A DNA stretch of 64,000 nucleotides. Origin: Caballeronia cordobensis. GTDB lineage: Bacteria > Pseudomonadota > Gammaproteobacteria > Burkholderiales > Burkholderiaceae. How positions within the stretch are numbered: position 1 is the stretch's first letter; the number at the start of each line of letters is the position of its first letter. The translations under genes and the position numbers were made by a program. Of this stretch, positions 53,232 through 62,311 are shown in pieces. Location of the stretch: positions 1-64,000 of the forward strand of contig NZ_FCNY02000021.1 in NCBI RefSeq assembly GCF_001544575.2, in the 5' to 3' direction. Below the pieces are notes generated by a model, which did no database searches, was not told the origin of the DNA, and worked only from the letters and a program-made list of their open reading frames with translations.

Positions 53232-55286
53232 TCAGATTTCCGAAACAAGGCTGCGTCTCGCCGATTGATAGCTTTCGCTGCCGACACCGTGTTGCGCAAA
53301 CGCTTCGAGCAACGCGTCTTTCGCGGGCGATCGCGAAACCGAGGGGAGAATGCAATCGAGCGCGATGGCGGAATCCGGGAACAAGCACACCGACATCGCA
53401 CTGCGAACCTCCGAATGCAGATGCAGTGTTTCTTCCCAGATCAAAAGACGCGCGAGTTTGCCCAGCCGGCTGACAGGCTGTCCGGTCTGCAACATCGCGG
53501 CGTTCGTGTTCATCCACAGGGCAATCTGCGCGGCCGGCATCGGACGCGCGATTCCATAACCCTGAACGAAATCCGCACCGAGAATGACGAGTGCATCGAC
53601 GAGGCCTTTATCTTCGACGCCTTCCACGACAACCGTCTTTCCGAGCGAATGCGCGAGCCGCGTCAACTGATAAATGAAACGCAGCATGTCGGAATTGTCG
53701 TTGCCATCCAGACGCACGATCTCCTTGTCGATCTTGATGCAATCGAACGGCAGCACTCTCAGCCGGTTCAGGCTGCTGTGTCCCGCGCCCAGATCGTCCT
53801 GCGCAAGAATGACGCCGAGCCCCTTGTATTTGAGGATGCCTTGAAGAGAACGCTCGCGCTGCAACTCCTCCGTCTCGAGCACTTCGAGCGTGAGGGCGGA
53901 TGGATCGCATGCGTGTCTTGACAGCACGTTCCGTGTCGCGTCGAAGTAGCGCGGGTCATTGAGTCCGCTTGGCGGGAGATTGACAGAAATATCCAGGTCG
54001 ATGCCTTCCCGAAGCCAGCTATTCCGTTGCGCCAGAGCTTGCTCCAGCCCTCGCACGAAGAGCTCGTACATATCGTCGCGCGAGAAGGTCGGAAGGAACT
54101 GGCCGGGCGCGAGCAGGCGATGCCCGTCATGCAAGCGCGCCAGTGCCTCCACCTTGGCAACCTCGCGCGTCCTCAGATTCAGGATCGGCTGGTAGTGCAT
54201 CTGCAAGCCGTCGGCGCGCAGCAGTTCGCTCCACTGCTGCCTGACCGAAAAGGGCACGGTGTGCGTGCCGCCCTCGACGTGTTCGATGCGGGTTATCGCG
54301 AGGCCGAGCAAGGTCTGCACGAGCGCGATGAAATCATGTTGATCGCCGCCCGCAAATCCGCCGGGCAACGCACTATAAAGGCACAGCACGGCTCGCGGGG
54401 CTTCGCCTATCGGGCTGAGTGGAATCGCGGCGAGAGAGCGAAAGCCATGCTCGCCGAGAAGCTTTCGCCAGGGCGCGACGTGCCGGTCGGTGACGGTGTT
54501 GATCACGCGCGCCGTTGTGCCCGTCCGGAAGGCGACGCCTATCGGGCCTTGGCCCAACCGGTCGTTCTCATGCTTCAGTACGCCCAAGCCTTCGGCCTCG
54601 ATGGCCTGCAGATAGTCCGGCAGACGCGCGCCGCCGACAGCCTCCCAGCGAAAGCGCCCATCCGCGTCGGGACGCCCGACCGCACAGCCCGCTATTTCCT
54701 CAAGCTGTGCGATGGCCTGCACGATGCCATCGACCAGACTTGCATAGCTGTCCACTTCGGAGGTAATACGGATGATGGACAGCAACAGTTCGGAACGCGC
54801 GCTTTGCACCTCCTTGTAAACCTCGGCTTGAATGGCGAGATCGCGTGCAAAACGCAGAGTCAGTATCGTCAGTGCCTCGCCGTGGCTATCCGGATCGATC
54901 TCGCTGCAGATCGCGCTCTCAAAGATCGCACGGCTGTGAACGAGATTCTCGTGATCGAGTCCGAGCGTCGCATGGATCCGGCCGATTCGCAGCGCCATCG
55001 TGCGATGCTCGGCCGCCGTGAGGTCGGGATTTGCGAGCCTGAGCACGTTTCGGATTTGCTGCGCTTCGAGGTGCGCGAGCTCGGAATCCGAAAGCCGCTC
55101 CAGAATGCGCCTCGACTCGGGCAGGCCGGCGAGCATCGAATAGAAGCGATTGACCACCCGCGACGCGCTGTCGGACAACGCGGACGTCAGCGATGCCAGC
55201 GCGCGTCGATGCGCCTCTCCGTAGATCGAAAATTCTTCATCTGCCGGGTGAGCCCCGTCGGTCTGCGAGGCAAGGCGGTTTAGCAT
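53232..55286 (-). CDS. Globin-coupled GAF-EAL phosphodiesterase
   Basis: 684 residues. The N-terminal sensor globin (about 20-160) has the proximal-His region RIGRIHATLGL. A GAF domain (about 180-335) is followed by EAL (about 350-600). EAL motifs: KVEALARLHD, LEVLETE, AQDDLGAG (both Asp kept), DCIKIDKE, VVEGVED and FVQGYGIARP. The metal and catalytic positions appear intact, so it should break down c-di-GMP. Heme lets it sense oxygen. It lies next to flhDC, so oxygen may tune motility. Confidence 0.9.
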   Translation of the reverse strand: MLNRLASQTDGAHPADEEFSIYGEAHRRALASLTSALSDSASRVVNRFYSMLAGLPESRRILERLSDSELAHLEAQQIRNVLRLANPDLTAAEHRTMALRIGRIHATLGLDHENLVHSRAIFESAICSEIDPDSHGEALTILTLRFARDLAIQAEVYKEVQSARSELLLSIIRITSEVDSYASLVDGIVQAIAQLEEIAGCAVGRPDADGRFRWEAVGGARLPDYLQAIEAEGLGVLKHENDRLGQGPIGVAFRTGTTARVINTVTDRHVAPWRKLLGEHGFRSLAAIPLSPIGEAPRAVLCLYSALPGGFAGGDQHDFIALVQTLLGLAITRIEHVEGGTHTVPFSVRQQWSELLRADGLQMHYQPILNLRTREVAKVEALARLHDGHRLLAPGQFLPTFSRDDMYELFVRGLEQALAQRNSWLREGIDLDISVNLPPSGLNDPRYFDATRNVLSRHACDPSALTLEVLETEELQRERSLQGILKYKGLGVILAQDDLGAGHSSLNRLRVLPFDCIKIDKEIVRLDGNDNSDMLRFIYQLTRLAHSLGKTVVVEGVEDKGLVDALVILGADFVQGYGIARPMPAAQIALWMNTNAAMLQTGQPVSRLGKLARLLIWEETLHLHSEVRSAMSVCLFPDSAIALDCILPSVSRSPAKDALLEAFAQHGVGSESYQSARRSLVSEI

Positions 55287-55376
55287 GGCGTGCTTTCCTC
55301 TTTATATTTTTGGCGCTACAGATTCAGCTTGCGGTTGAATCGCCTCTCGAGACAAAGGGCGCGGAATCGCTCGGCG

Positions 55377-55688
55377 TTACGTCGCCGCTTTCTTGCCGAG
55401 GGTGCCGAGAAAATAGTTGATCTCATTCAGGAACGCGGTCTGTGCGCCTGCCGGAAATACGTTGTCGTCCGTCATTTCAAGCACGCGCTCGATCCGCGTT
55501 CTGAAACTGCGCTCGATGTCCGCGCGCGAACTGACGGGAAAATGTGTCAGTAGCGCCTGACAGAGTTCGCGTATCACGATCATGCGCACGCCGTAGTCGA
55601 GTAACGCGTTGCCCTGAACGGTCGTGAGCTGCGTATGCGCTTCGTTTGTCGCTGCTTCAAAGGCGGAGGTCTGCATGGCTTGACTCAT
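55377..55688 (-). CDS. Small protein paired with chemoreceptor 2
   Basis: 103 residues, soluble and helical, 33 bases downstream of the chemoreceptor gene. It is homologous to the 47671-48021 product over about 65 residues, including RMIVIRELCQALL, FRTRIERVLEMTDDN and a final LNEINYFLGTL. No known domain is recognised. The repeated gene order chemoreceptor-small protein argues for a shared function. Confidence 0.8.
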   Translation of the reverse strand: MSQAMQTSAFEAATNEAHTQLTTVQGNALLDYGVRMIVIRELCQALLTHFPVSSRADIERSFRTRIERVLEMTDDNVFPAGAQTAFLNEINYFLGTLGKKAAT

Positions 55689-55721
55689 AAGGAAGATGTT
55701 TCGAGACGCGCTTCCGCTTCG

Positions 55722-57332
55722 TCAAACCGTTGTGACGGCAGCGGAAGACGTCGCTGCGGAATGCGGCCTGCTTCGTCGTGCTGGCTGATCCGACGCGCTC
55801 GATAGCTCAAACACGGAAACCGCATTCGTCATTTGCACCGCCGACTGCTCCAGCGACTGCGCAGCCGCGGCGGATTGCTCCACGAGCGCCGCATTTTGCT
55901 GCGTGACAGAATCGATCTGGCTGATCGCCTGGTGGACCTGCTCGATCCCCTGACTCTGTTCTTCCGACGCTTCCGCAATCTCGCCCACGATATCCGAGAC
56001 TTGCTGGATGCCGCGGATCACCTGCGCCATGGAGACGCCTACGACTTCCGCCTGTTCCACGCCGTTGCGTACAAGCGTGGCCGACGACTCGATCAAATCC
56101 TTGATCTCCTTTGCCGCCGTCGACGAGCGTTGCGCGAGCGCGCGCACCTCGCTGGCCACGACGGCAAAGCCTCGTCCCTGTTCGCCCGCGCGCGCGGCTT
56201 CGACCGCGGCGTTGAGCGCAAGAATGTTCGTCTGAAACGCGATGCTCTCGATCATCGTCGTGATCTCGGATATGCGCGTGGAACTGTCGCGGATATTGCC
56301 GATGATCTCGACCATCGTCTGCACCGCCGAGTTGCTGGAATTCGCTGTCTCGCGTGTGCCCATGGCGAGCGTGTTCGCATGGCGGGCGTTGTCGGCGTTC
56401 TGCCGCACCGTTTGCGCCAGCTCCGTCATGCTGGCCGCGGTCTCTTCGAGCGACGAGGCCTGCTGTTCGGTACGCGACGACAGATCGATGTTGCCGCTCG
56501 CGATCTCGCGCGCCGAGATCGAAACCGCCTCGCTCGACGAAAGAATGCCGCGCACCGTCGTCGTGAGCTGATCGCTCATTCGCTTCATCGCGTCGAGCAG
56601 CGGGCGAAACTCGTTTTGCGAATCAAACTCGATCGGGCTGCGCAGATCGCCCGCCGCGATGACATTCGCAACTTGCACGGACTGTCCCAGCGGCGTGGAA
56701 ATTGCCTTCGACAGATACATCGAGGCACCGATCGCAATGACGACGCCGACGATGACGATCAGCCCGAGGACCCACATCAGTTGGCCGTTTCTCACCGCGC
56801 TATCCGCAGCGAAGTTCTTGGCTTGCTCGACATTGAGCTGGACATCCCGACTGATCAGGTCGGTCAGGCGATCGCCGAGCGGCGAGAGCGTATTTTGTTG
56901 GAACCCCGCGCTGGCCTGAAAATCACCCTTTTCGATCAACGCCAGCTCTTCCTGCACGGCGGCGCGGAACTGCGTCAGTTGCGTTTCGATGTTCTCCGCA
57001 ATAGCCCGCTCTCCCCCGCTCGACACACCGTTCGGGTAATAACTCGACCAGGCCTTTTCGATCGCGGTCACCGCATCCCGGACCTTCGAGGTTTGGTGCG
57101 TTTCCTGTGTGGCCTGAATCATCCACAGCACGCGGCGCGTATTGAGCACATTGGCGCGAACGCCGGCGAGCTGACTGATCGGCAATGTATTGCCCGAATA
57201 GGACGTCTGCATGTTGTCGCTCAGTTTCGACATGCCGTAAAGGCTGAAGAGACCGAGCGAAAGCATGAGTGCGACGGCAATGCCGAACGCAAGCATGATC
57301 CGGAAGCGGATCGTGTGGAGAAAATGGTTCAT
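55722..57332 (-). CDS. Methyl-accepting chemotaxis protein 2
   Basis: 536 residues. Membrane helix near 12-32, periplasmic 4HB-type sensor like that of chemoreceptor 1 ([11 protein letters not shown]), second helix near 190-210, HAMP, and the signalling tip [20 protein letters not shown]. The C-terminus (SSAAVTTV) lacks the xWxxF tether of chemoreceptor 1, so it depends on neighbours for methylation. An FNR-like box lies 135 bases upstream. Confidence 0.95.
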   Translation of the reverse strand: MNHFLHTIRFRIMLAFGIAVALMLSLGLFSLYGMSKLSDNMQTSYSGNTLPISQLAGVRANVLNTRRVLWMIQATQETHQTSKVRDAVTAIEKAWSSYYPNGVSSGGERAIAENIETQLTQFRAAVQEELALIEKGDFQASAGFQQNTLSPLGDRLTDLISRDVQLNVEQAKNFAADSAVRNGQLMWVLGLIVIVGVVIAIGASMYLSKAISTPLGQSVQVANVIAAGDLRSPIEFDSQNEFRPLLDAMKRMSDQLTTTVRGILSSSEAVSISAREIASGNIDLSSRTEQQASSLEETAASMTELAQTVRQNADNARHANTLAMGTRETANSSNSAVQTMVEIIGNIRDSSTRISEITTMIESIAFQTNILALNAAVEAARAGEQGRGFAVVASEVRALAQRSSTAAKEIKDLIESSATLVRNGVEQAEVVGVSMAQVIRGIQQVSDIVGEIAEASEEQSQGIEQVHQAISQIDSVTQQNAALVEQSAAAAQSLEQSAVQMTNAVSVFELSSASDQPARRSRPHSAATSSAAVTTV

Positions 57333-57466
57333 CGTATTTCGTTCAAGCTTGAGACGACACTCGGCAGCCGCTCCGCATGAAGGATCCGGCGAGTGGCGTG
57401 AAGAATTCGGATAAAGGTATGCTCTTCGATAGCGACGAATGCTAACCGTGCCTCGCCGGATGAACG

Positions 57467-57480
57467 TTGACCGCGATCAA
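57467..57480. promoter_or_regulatory. FNR/ANR-like box upstream of chemoreceptor 2
   Basis: TTGACCGCGATCAA, one half matching FNR exactly (ATCAA). It is followed by TTTTGAGATA; the box at 60507 is followed by the same ten bases, so the conserved unit is 24 bp. Confidence 0.55.
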
Positions 57481-57565
57481 TTTTGAGATAACCACGAAGT
57501 TCATCGTTTCAGCATGTCATCGAGTTTGGTGTACGCGTCGCATCGCTCAGTGAAACGCGGTCGGA

Positions 57566-58207
57566 TCATTCCTCTTCGTCGAATAGTTTCTGATTCACCG
57601 CATAGCGCACGAGTGCCGCTTCATGCGGCATCTGCATCTTCTCGAGAATGCGCGCCTTATAGGTGCTCACGGTTTTCGCGCTCAGACAGAGATCCTTGGC
57701 GATCTCCGTGATGGTGCCGCCCGACGCTATCCGGCGGAAAACGTCGAACTCGCGGTCGGACAAGCGCTGATGAGGAAGGGCGCTGGCGGGCTCGTACAGG
57801 CGCTGCGCGTATTGCTCCGCCATCGAGATACTGACATAGACGCCGCCCGACGCAACCTTGGAGACGGCCGCGAGCAGTTCGGATGCCGCGCAGGCCTTCG
57901 TCAGGTAGCCCGCCGCACCGGCCTTGAATGCGCGTACCGCGTACTGCTGCTCGGCTTGCATCGTCAGAACGAGAATACGCAGATCAGGCTGCTCTTTTCT
58001 GATCTGCCTCAGCAGATCGAGGCCGTTGCGGCCCGGCAAAGACAGATCCAACACGAGTACGTGCGCGGGCGTCGAGCGCACCAGTGCCAGCGTGCCCGGC
58101 CCGTCGCCCGCTTCGCCCACCACGTCGAAACGTCGGGAATTCAGGAGAATGCGATGGAGACCTTCGCGAACCAGTTCGTGATCGTCGGCGATCAGAACGT
58201 TCGTCAT
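57566..58207 (-). CDS. NarL/FixJ-type response regulator
   Basis: 213 residues from the ATG at 58207, giving MTNVLIADDHELVREGLHRI; a longer frame upstream is unlikely. Receiver Asp in HVLVLDLSLPGRNG; conserved Lys in YLTKACAASE. The LuxR-type helix-turn-helix is LSDREFDVFRRIASGGTITEIAKDL then KTVSTYKARI. No sensor kinase gene lies in the window, so its partner is elsewhere. It lies between chemoreceptor 2 and the first FNR-type gene. Confidence 0.92.
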   Translation of the reverse strand: MTNVLIADDHELVREGLHRILLNSRRFDVVGEAGDGPGTLALVRSTPAHVLVLDLSLPGRNGLDLLRQIRKEQPDLRILVLTMQAEQQYAVRAFKAGAAGYLTKACAASELLAAVSKVASGGVYVSISMAEQYAQRLYEPASALPHQRLSDREFDVFRRIASGGTITEIAKDLCLSAKTVSTYKARILEKMQMPHEAALVRYAVNQKLFDEEE

Positions 58208-58382
58208 GGGTTGCTCGGGCGTTGCGTCCTGATGGACAGCAACGGCTGTCGCGGCACAGTGGTCACGCACACCTCCGTGGGTGGCATATCGGCGTTCAAT
58301 ATGCCACCACTTTGGCATGGCGCGCAACACGGAGGCTAAATCGCAGGCGATTGTTTGCTGCGACGCAGCGTAATAGACTGTT

Positions 58383-59117
58383 TTAGACTTTCTCAAGTCC
58401 CTCGCGGTCAACGATTCGAACCTTTTTCGCGCGCGCTTGAATCAGCCCGTCGCGCGCGAATTTCGACAGCATCCGGCTGACCGTCTCGAGCTTGAGTCCG
58501 AGATAGCTGCCGATTTCTTCACGTGTCATGCGAAGTTCAAGTTCTTCTCTCGGATAGCCGCGACCACCTACGCGATCCGAGAGATTCAGCAGAAAGGCGG
58601 CGACACGCTGCTCGGCCGACATCGTGCCGAGCAGCATGACGAGCGCGCTTTCCCTGACGATCTCTCCGCTCATGGCCCGATGCAGATGTCGCTGCATCGC
58701 GCGGATGCTAAGGCACATCCTCTCCAGTTCCGCGAACGGAATCACGCAGACGGAGCTGTCTTCGAGCGCGATCGCATCGCATGCATGGCGATCGACACTC
58801 AAGCCGTCGAGGCCGAGCGTTTCGCCGGCAACGAAAAAGCTGTTGATCTGTTCCACGCCGTCACGGTGCACGAGCACGGTCTTGAGCGAACCCGTGCGAA
58901 CCTTGTATACGTTCTCGAACCGGTCGTTCGCGCTGAAGAGCCGCCCTCCCCGCCGAATCGCACGCGTCGCGCCGACGATGTCATCGACTTGCGCGAACTC
59001 CCGCGCGGAAAGTTCTGCCGGCATGCACAGGAAGCGCCGCGAACAGGTCGAGCAGCGCGGCGCGGTACGCCGCGTCGCAACGGGCGGCAGCGGCAGGCGT
59101 TCGTTTGATGCGTACAT
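58383..59117 (-). CDS. Crp/Fnr family regulator 1 (FNR-type)
   Basis: 244 residues from the ATG at 59117 with GGGAGAG upstream. The N-terminal cysteine cluster CSTCSRRFLC plus a distal Cys (HACDAIALEDSSVC) suggests a [4Fe-4S] oxygen sensor. The cNMP-binding fold follows, with helix-turn-helix MTREEIGSYLGLKLETVSRMLSKF. The recognition helix ETVSR is the FNR type, which reads TTGAT half-sites. It probably controls boxes in this block, including one 225 bases upstream of itself. Confidence 0.9.
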   Translation of the reverse strand: MYASNERLPLPPVATRRTAPRCSTCSRRFLCMPAELSAREFAQVDDIVGATRAIRRGGRLFSANDRFENVYKVRTGSLKTVLVHRDGVEQINSFFVAGETLGLDGLSVDRHACDAIALEDSSVCVIPFAELERMCLSIRAMQRHLHRAMSGEIVRESALVMLLGTMSAEQRVAAFLLNLSDRVGGRGYPREELELRMTREEIGSYLGLKLETVSRMLSKFARDGLIQARAKKVRIVDREGLEKV

Positions 59118-59341
59118 CCCTTTCTCTCCCAGATCGGGCGCGTGTTCGGCAAGCGTGCCGCTGGGCGCCGTGAGCAAGGCAAGATATCGATGCCCACCAT
59201 CGAAGTCTGGGGTATTCGGATTTCGCGCAAAATCAGTCGCCGCCGCGGATCGATGTAAGGCTGCGAGCACGTCTGTAGGGAAACGCCTACACGTGCCTCG
59301 CCGAGTAATCGCGGCGCGGGCGAATTCAAACTCGTCGAAGA

Positions 59342-59355
59342 TTGGATTAGATCAA
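59342..59355. promoter_or_regulatory. FNR/ANR-like box between the two fnr genes
   Basis: TTGGATTAGATCAA: right half perfect, left half with one change. It could control fnr1 on the minus strand or the candidate small RNA on the plus strand. For a class II FNR promoter, transcription would start near 59390. Confidence 0.5.
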
Positions 59356-59387
59356 AAACCGGAGCCTTCACTTTCTCCCAAAGTACT

Positions 59388-59495
59388 CGGTCAGGCGAAT
59401 AATTCGCATGCACGGTCGGATCCCCGTCCGCGCCGTGTACTGGACAGCTCTCGTCCATTACTGCGCGTCACCGCCCCGGTGACGCGCTTTTTTTT
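59388..59495 (+). ncRNA. Candidate FNR-linked small RNA
   Basis: About 105 bases with no reading frame. Three stem-loops follow one another: CACGG (59411) with CCGTG (59433) and an inner CGGA/TCCG; TGGAC (59441) with GTCCA (59453); and a terminator stem with eight Ts. No plus-strand gene precedes the terminator, so it needs a transcript of its own. The 5' end is placed by assuming the FNR-like box at 59342 drives it; this is inference. Confidence 0.5.
59463..59495 (+). terminator. Strong intrinsic terminator on the plus strand
   Basis: Ten-bp stem GCGCGTCACC / GGTGACGCGC, 5-base loop, then eight Ts. Its direction is plus; the neighbouring genes (fnr1 and fnr2) are both minus-strand, so they cannot be its users. 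Confidence 0.88.
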
Positions 59496-59508
59496 CGCAG
59501 TAACCGAT

Positions 59509-60255
59509 TCAGCTTGCACAATCGCCGGCGGACGGTACGCCCGGTGCGCGGCCGTCCCACTGCTCGCTCAGATGCGTACGCGCCTTGAGTTCCGCCACGT
59601 TCAACAGCTTTACGTGACGATGACGGACCTGAATCAGCCCGCGATCCATCATCTTCGACAATAGCCGGCTGACGGTTTCCAGCTTGATACCCAGATGATT
59701 GCCGATGTCCTCGCGTGTCATGCGCAAATAGAACTCGCTGCTCGAGTAGCCACGCGCGGCGAATCGCTCCGACAAGTTCACCAGGAACGTAGCGACTCTT
59801 TCCTCCGCGCTCATCGAACCGAGCGAAAGCAGCATCGCGTGATCCTTTCTGACTTCACGGCTCGTCATGCGAAGCAACTGCTGTTGAAGGAACGGCGCGC
59901 GGATCGCGAGCATGGCGAGGTTCTCAACGTGAATCACACACACATCGGAGTCCTCGAGCGCGATGGCATCGGACGCATATCGGACTTCGTCGAAGCTATC
60001 CAGTCCGACCAGATCGCCCTGAATATTAAAGCCCGTGATATGTACCCTGCCATCCTCGGAGCTCGTCAGCGTTTTCAGCATTCCCGAGCGAATCGCATAT
60101 ACCGAAGTCAACGGATCGCCTTGACGATACAACGTCTGCCCCTTTCGAATGCGGAGACGTTCGTGGATCTCGATATCGAGGATCGAAATTTCTTCCCGAC
60201 TCATCCCCTCGGGTACGCAAAAGCGGTCCAGCGAACAACGTGAACAACAAGGCAT
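59509..60255 (-). CDS. Crp/Fnr family regulator 2 (FNR-type)
   Basis: 248 residues from the ATG at 60255 with GGAAAGA upstream. N-terminal cysteines CCSRCSLDRFC and a distal SDVC suggest the oxygen-labile iron-sulfur cluster. Helix-turn-helix MTREDIGNHLGIKLETVSRLLSKM is FNR-like. It is a paralogue of regulator 1, and its DNA-binding helix carries the same key residues, so both may use the same boxes. Confidence 0.92.
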   Translation of the reverse strand: MPCCSRCSLDRFCVPEGMSREEISILDIEIHERLRIRKGQTLYRQGDPLTSVYAIRSGMLKTLTSSEDGRVHITGFNIQGDLVGLDSFDEVRYASDAIALEDSDVCVIHVENLAMLAIRAPFLQQQLLRMTSREVRKDHAMLLSLGSMSAEERVATFLVNLSERFAARGYSSSEFYLRMTREDIGNHLGIKLETVSRLLSKMMDRGLIQVRHRHVKLLNVAELKARTHLSEQWDGRAPGVPSAGDCAS

Positions 60256-60705
60256 GACGATCTTTCCGGGTTCTTGACGGAGGCAGCGTGCAGCGTCGCG
60301 CACGACGAATCATCGACGTCGTTGCGAGTGCGAATAAGCGGCATGTGGATTTTGAATCGGCCTACGGCGATCCCTCTCACCAAGCGGTGTTCCGGGGTCT
60401 GGGCGAATAGCCGACCGCGCGGCGCAGCCCGGAGCGGCGCACCAGGCAACGCAAACCGAGAGGTCCGAACAGCTTGCAAGGGTAAGGCGCGGACCTCGAA
60501 AAATTCTTGATTGCCGTCAATTTTGAGATAGATCAGGGATGACGTTCGCCGGAGCGCAAATCGTGCGCGACACAACACGGGACTGCCGCCAGACGACGAA
60601 TCGAATGCGTTCTTAAGCAAAGTCAATATCCGGCAGACGGCTAAACATTACGCTCTGAAGATTTCCTGGATCCCCTCAACACAGGCTGGCCGGATCGGCA
60701 TCGCA
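60256..60705. other. Divergent promoter region between fnr2 and a diguanylate cyclase gene
   Basis: 450 bases with no convincing gene. It contains the FNR-like box at 60507-60520. Promoters for both flanking genes must lie here. Confidence 0.6.
60507..60520. promoter_or_regulatory. FNR/ANR-like box upstream of fnr2 and the cyclase
   Basis: TTGATTGCCGTCAA has a perfect left half-site and one mismatch on the right. It lies 252 bases from fnr2 and 186 from the cyclase start. TTTTGAGATA follows, as after the box at 57467. Confidence 0.55.
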
Positions 60706-62307
60706 ATGAAACTACTTACGCGCATTTACCGAGGGAAGATAGTAGGCGTGGTGTCGGCGGGTGGCATTGCGTTGATCGCGCTCATAGCGTTCGGGCTGCT
60801 GGAAACGTCGAAACTCGAGTCGAATGTGGCGGTGTTGTATGCGGGCAATATCGCGCCGGTCAGCGAACTCGACGCCATACGCATTGCGGAAATGGACATG
60901 CGCAGGCAGTTCTGGAGAGCGCTCGCGTTACGCAATCCTGACGTCACGACGAAAGCCATTCAATCGATACGCGGATCAATTGAAAAGCTCGACAGGGCGT
61001 GGTCGCGCTATTTCCCGGTAGGCATCAGCAGTGCAGAGGAACGCGCACTGGCGAATGTGCTCGTACGCGACTTGCCTAGATTCAAAGACATCGTAAAAGA
61101 GGGCGTGGCCTTGCTGGCAGACGCACGCTACGACGCAGCGTCGAAATGGTTAGACAGCAACATCGATTTCATGGACCGTCTGGACACCAGGCTCGGCCAG
61201 GACATTGCTGTCAATACGCGGCAGGCTGAACGATTCGCTCAGGAATGCGCGTCGATCGTCAATACGACCTTCATGGTCGGATCTGGATTTGTCGGTGCGG
61301 TCTTATTGCTGGTTGCGGGCCTGTTCTTCTATCTGTTGCGTGAGCGTAACGACGTCAAGAGAGAGACGCGATATCACCTGTGGATGGCCAACCGCGTCTT
61401 CGAGCATGCTTCGAACGGCGTCATGGTCATCAACAAGAACGGACTGATCGAGCGGATCAATCCGGGTTTCACGATCCTGACCGGCTACACGCAGGACGAA
61501 GTAATTGGCCGCTCTCCGTGCCTGCTCAATTCCGGACGCCAGAACCGGACCTTTTATGAAGATCTCTGGCATCGCCTGAACGAAACCGGCCATTGGAAAG
61601 GCGAGGTCTGGAACCGCGGAAAGGATGGCCGTATCTATCTCGAATCCATGTCGATGTCGGGCATCCGCGACAGAGACGGACACTATTCGCACTTCGTTGC
61701 ATTCAGTTCCGATGTGACGCAACGTCAACTCGAAGAAGAGCGCCTGAGTTATCTGGCGACGCACGACGCATTGACCGGGTTGCTGAATCGCGCGCAGTTC
61801 GGCGAGCATCTGCGTCAGGCGATCTTGCGCGCGAAACGCAAGCTGACGCGCGTTGCGTTGTTGTTCATCGATCTGGACGGCTTCAAGCAGATTAATGACA
61901 CGCTCGGTCACGGCGTGGGCGATTTAGTGCTGAAGACCGTCGCATCGAGGATCAGACAATCGCTTCGCGAAAGCGACGTGATCGCGCGCTTTGGCGGCGA
62001 CGAGTTCACCGTCATTCTCGAAGACATAACCGATCCTCAGGATGTGGCACGCATTGCGCACAATCTGGTGGCATCGATAGGACGTCCGATGGATATCGAC
62101 TCGACGCAGGCGCGCGTGACCACCAGCGTTGGCATCAGCCTATTTCCCGACCACGGCGCGGGGCCAAATGAACTGCTCAAGCGCGCAGATATGGCAATGT
62201 ACGAAGCGAAGGATTCCGGCAAGAACGACTTTCAGTTTTGTGCGCTGACGGAAGACGCCACGGCGATGCACAGCGCCGAAGATGCCCAGGCAGACCAGGC
62301 GGAGTGA
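60706..62307 (+). CDS. Membrane sensor PAS-GGDEF diguanylate cyclase
   Basis: 533 residues. Membrane helices near 10-30 and 185-210 enclose a periplasmic sensor like those of the two chemoreceptors (YAGNIAPVSELDAIR, WSRYFPVGISSAEERAL). A PAS domain (about 235-350) is followed by GGDEF with the intact motif RFGGDEFTVI and an RESD inhibitory site five residues before. It should make c-di-GMP in response to the same kind of ligand the chemoreceptors sense. An FNR-like box lies upstream. Confidence 0.93.
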   Translation: MKLLTRIYRGKIVGVVSAGGIALIALIAFGLLETSKLESNVAVLYAGNIAPVSELDAIRIAEMDMRRQFWRALALRNPDVTTKAIQSIRGSIEKLDRAWSRYFPVGISSAEERALANVLVRDLPRFKDIVKEGVALLADARYDAASKWLDSNIDFMDRLDTRLGQDIAVNTRQAERFAQECASIVNTTFMVGSGFVGAVLLLVAGLFFYLLRERNDVKRETRYHLWMANRVFEHASNGVMVINKNGLIERINPGFTILTGYTQDEVIGRSPCLLNSGRQNRTFYEDLWHRLNETGHWKGEVWNRGKDGRIYLESMSMSGIRDRDGHYSHFVAFSSDVTQRQLEEERLSYLATHDALTGLLNRAQFGEHLRQAILRAKRKLTRVALLFIDLDGFKQINDTLGHGVGDLVLKTVASRIRQSLRESDVIARFGGDEFTVILEDITDPQDVARIAHNLVASIGRPMDIDSTQARVTTSVGISLFPDHGAGPNELLKRADMAMYEAKDSGKNDFQFCALTEDATAMHSAEDAQADQAE

Positions 62308-62311
62308 CCTG

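Larger units (their letters stand above)
59118..59508. other. Intergenic region between the two FNR-type genes
   Basis: 391 bases with no protein gene. It holds the fnr1 promoter, an FNR-like box (59342-59355) and a run of three stem-loops ending in a strong plus-strand terminator; see the separate entries. Confidence 0.6.

Noticed and set aside
57491-57711. A plus-strand gene or RNA after the FNR-like box at 57467
   Set aside because: No terminator, ribosome site or convincing frame; overlaps the response regulator gene.
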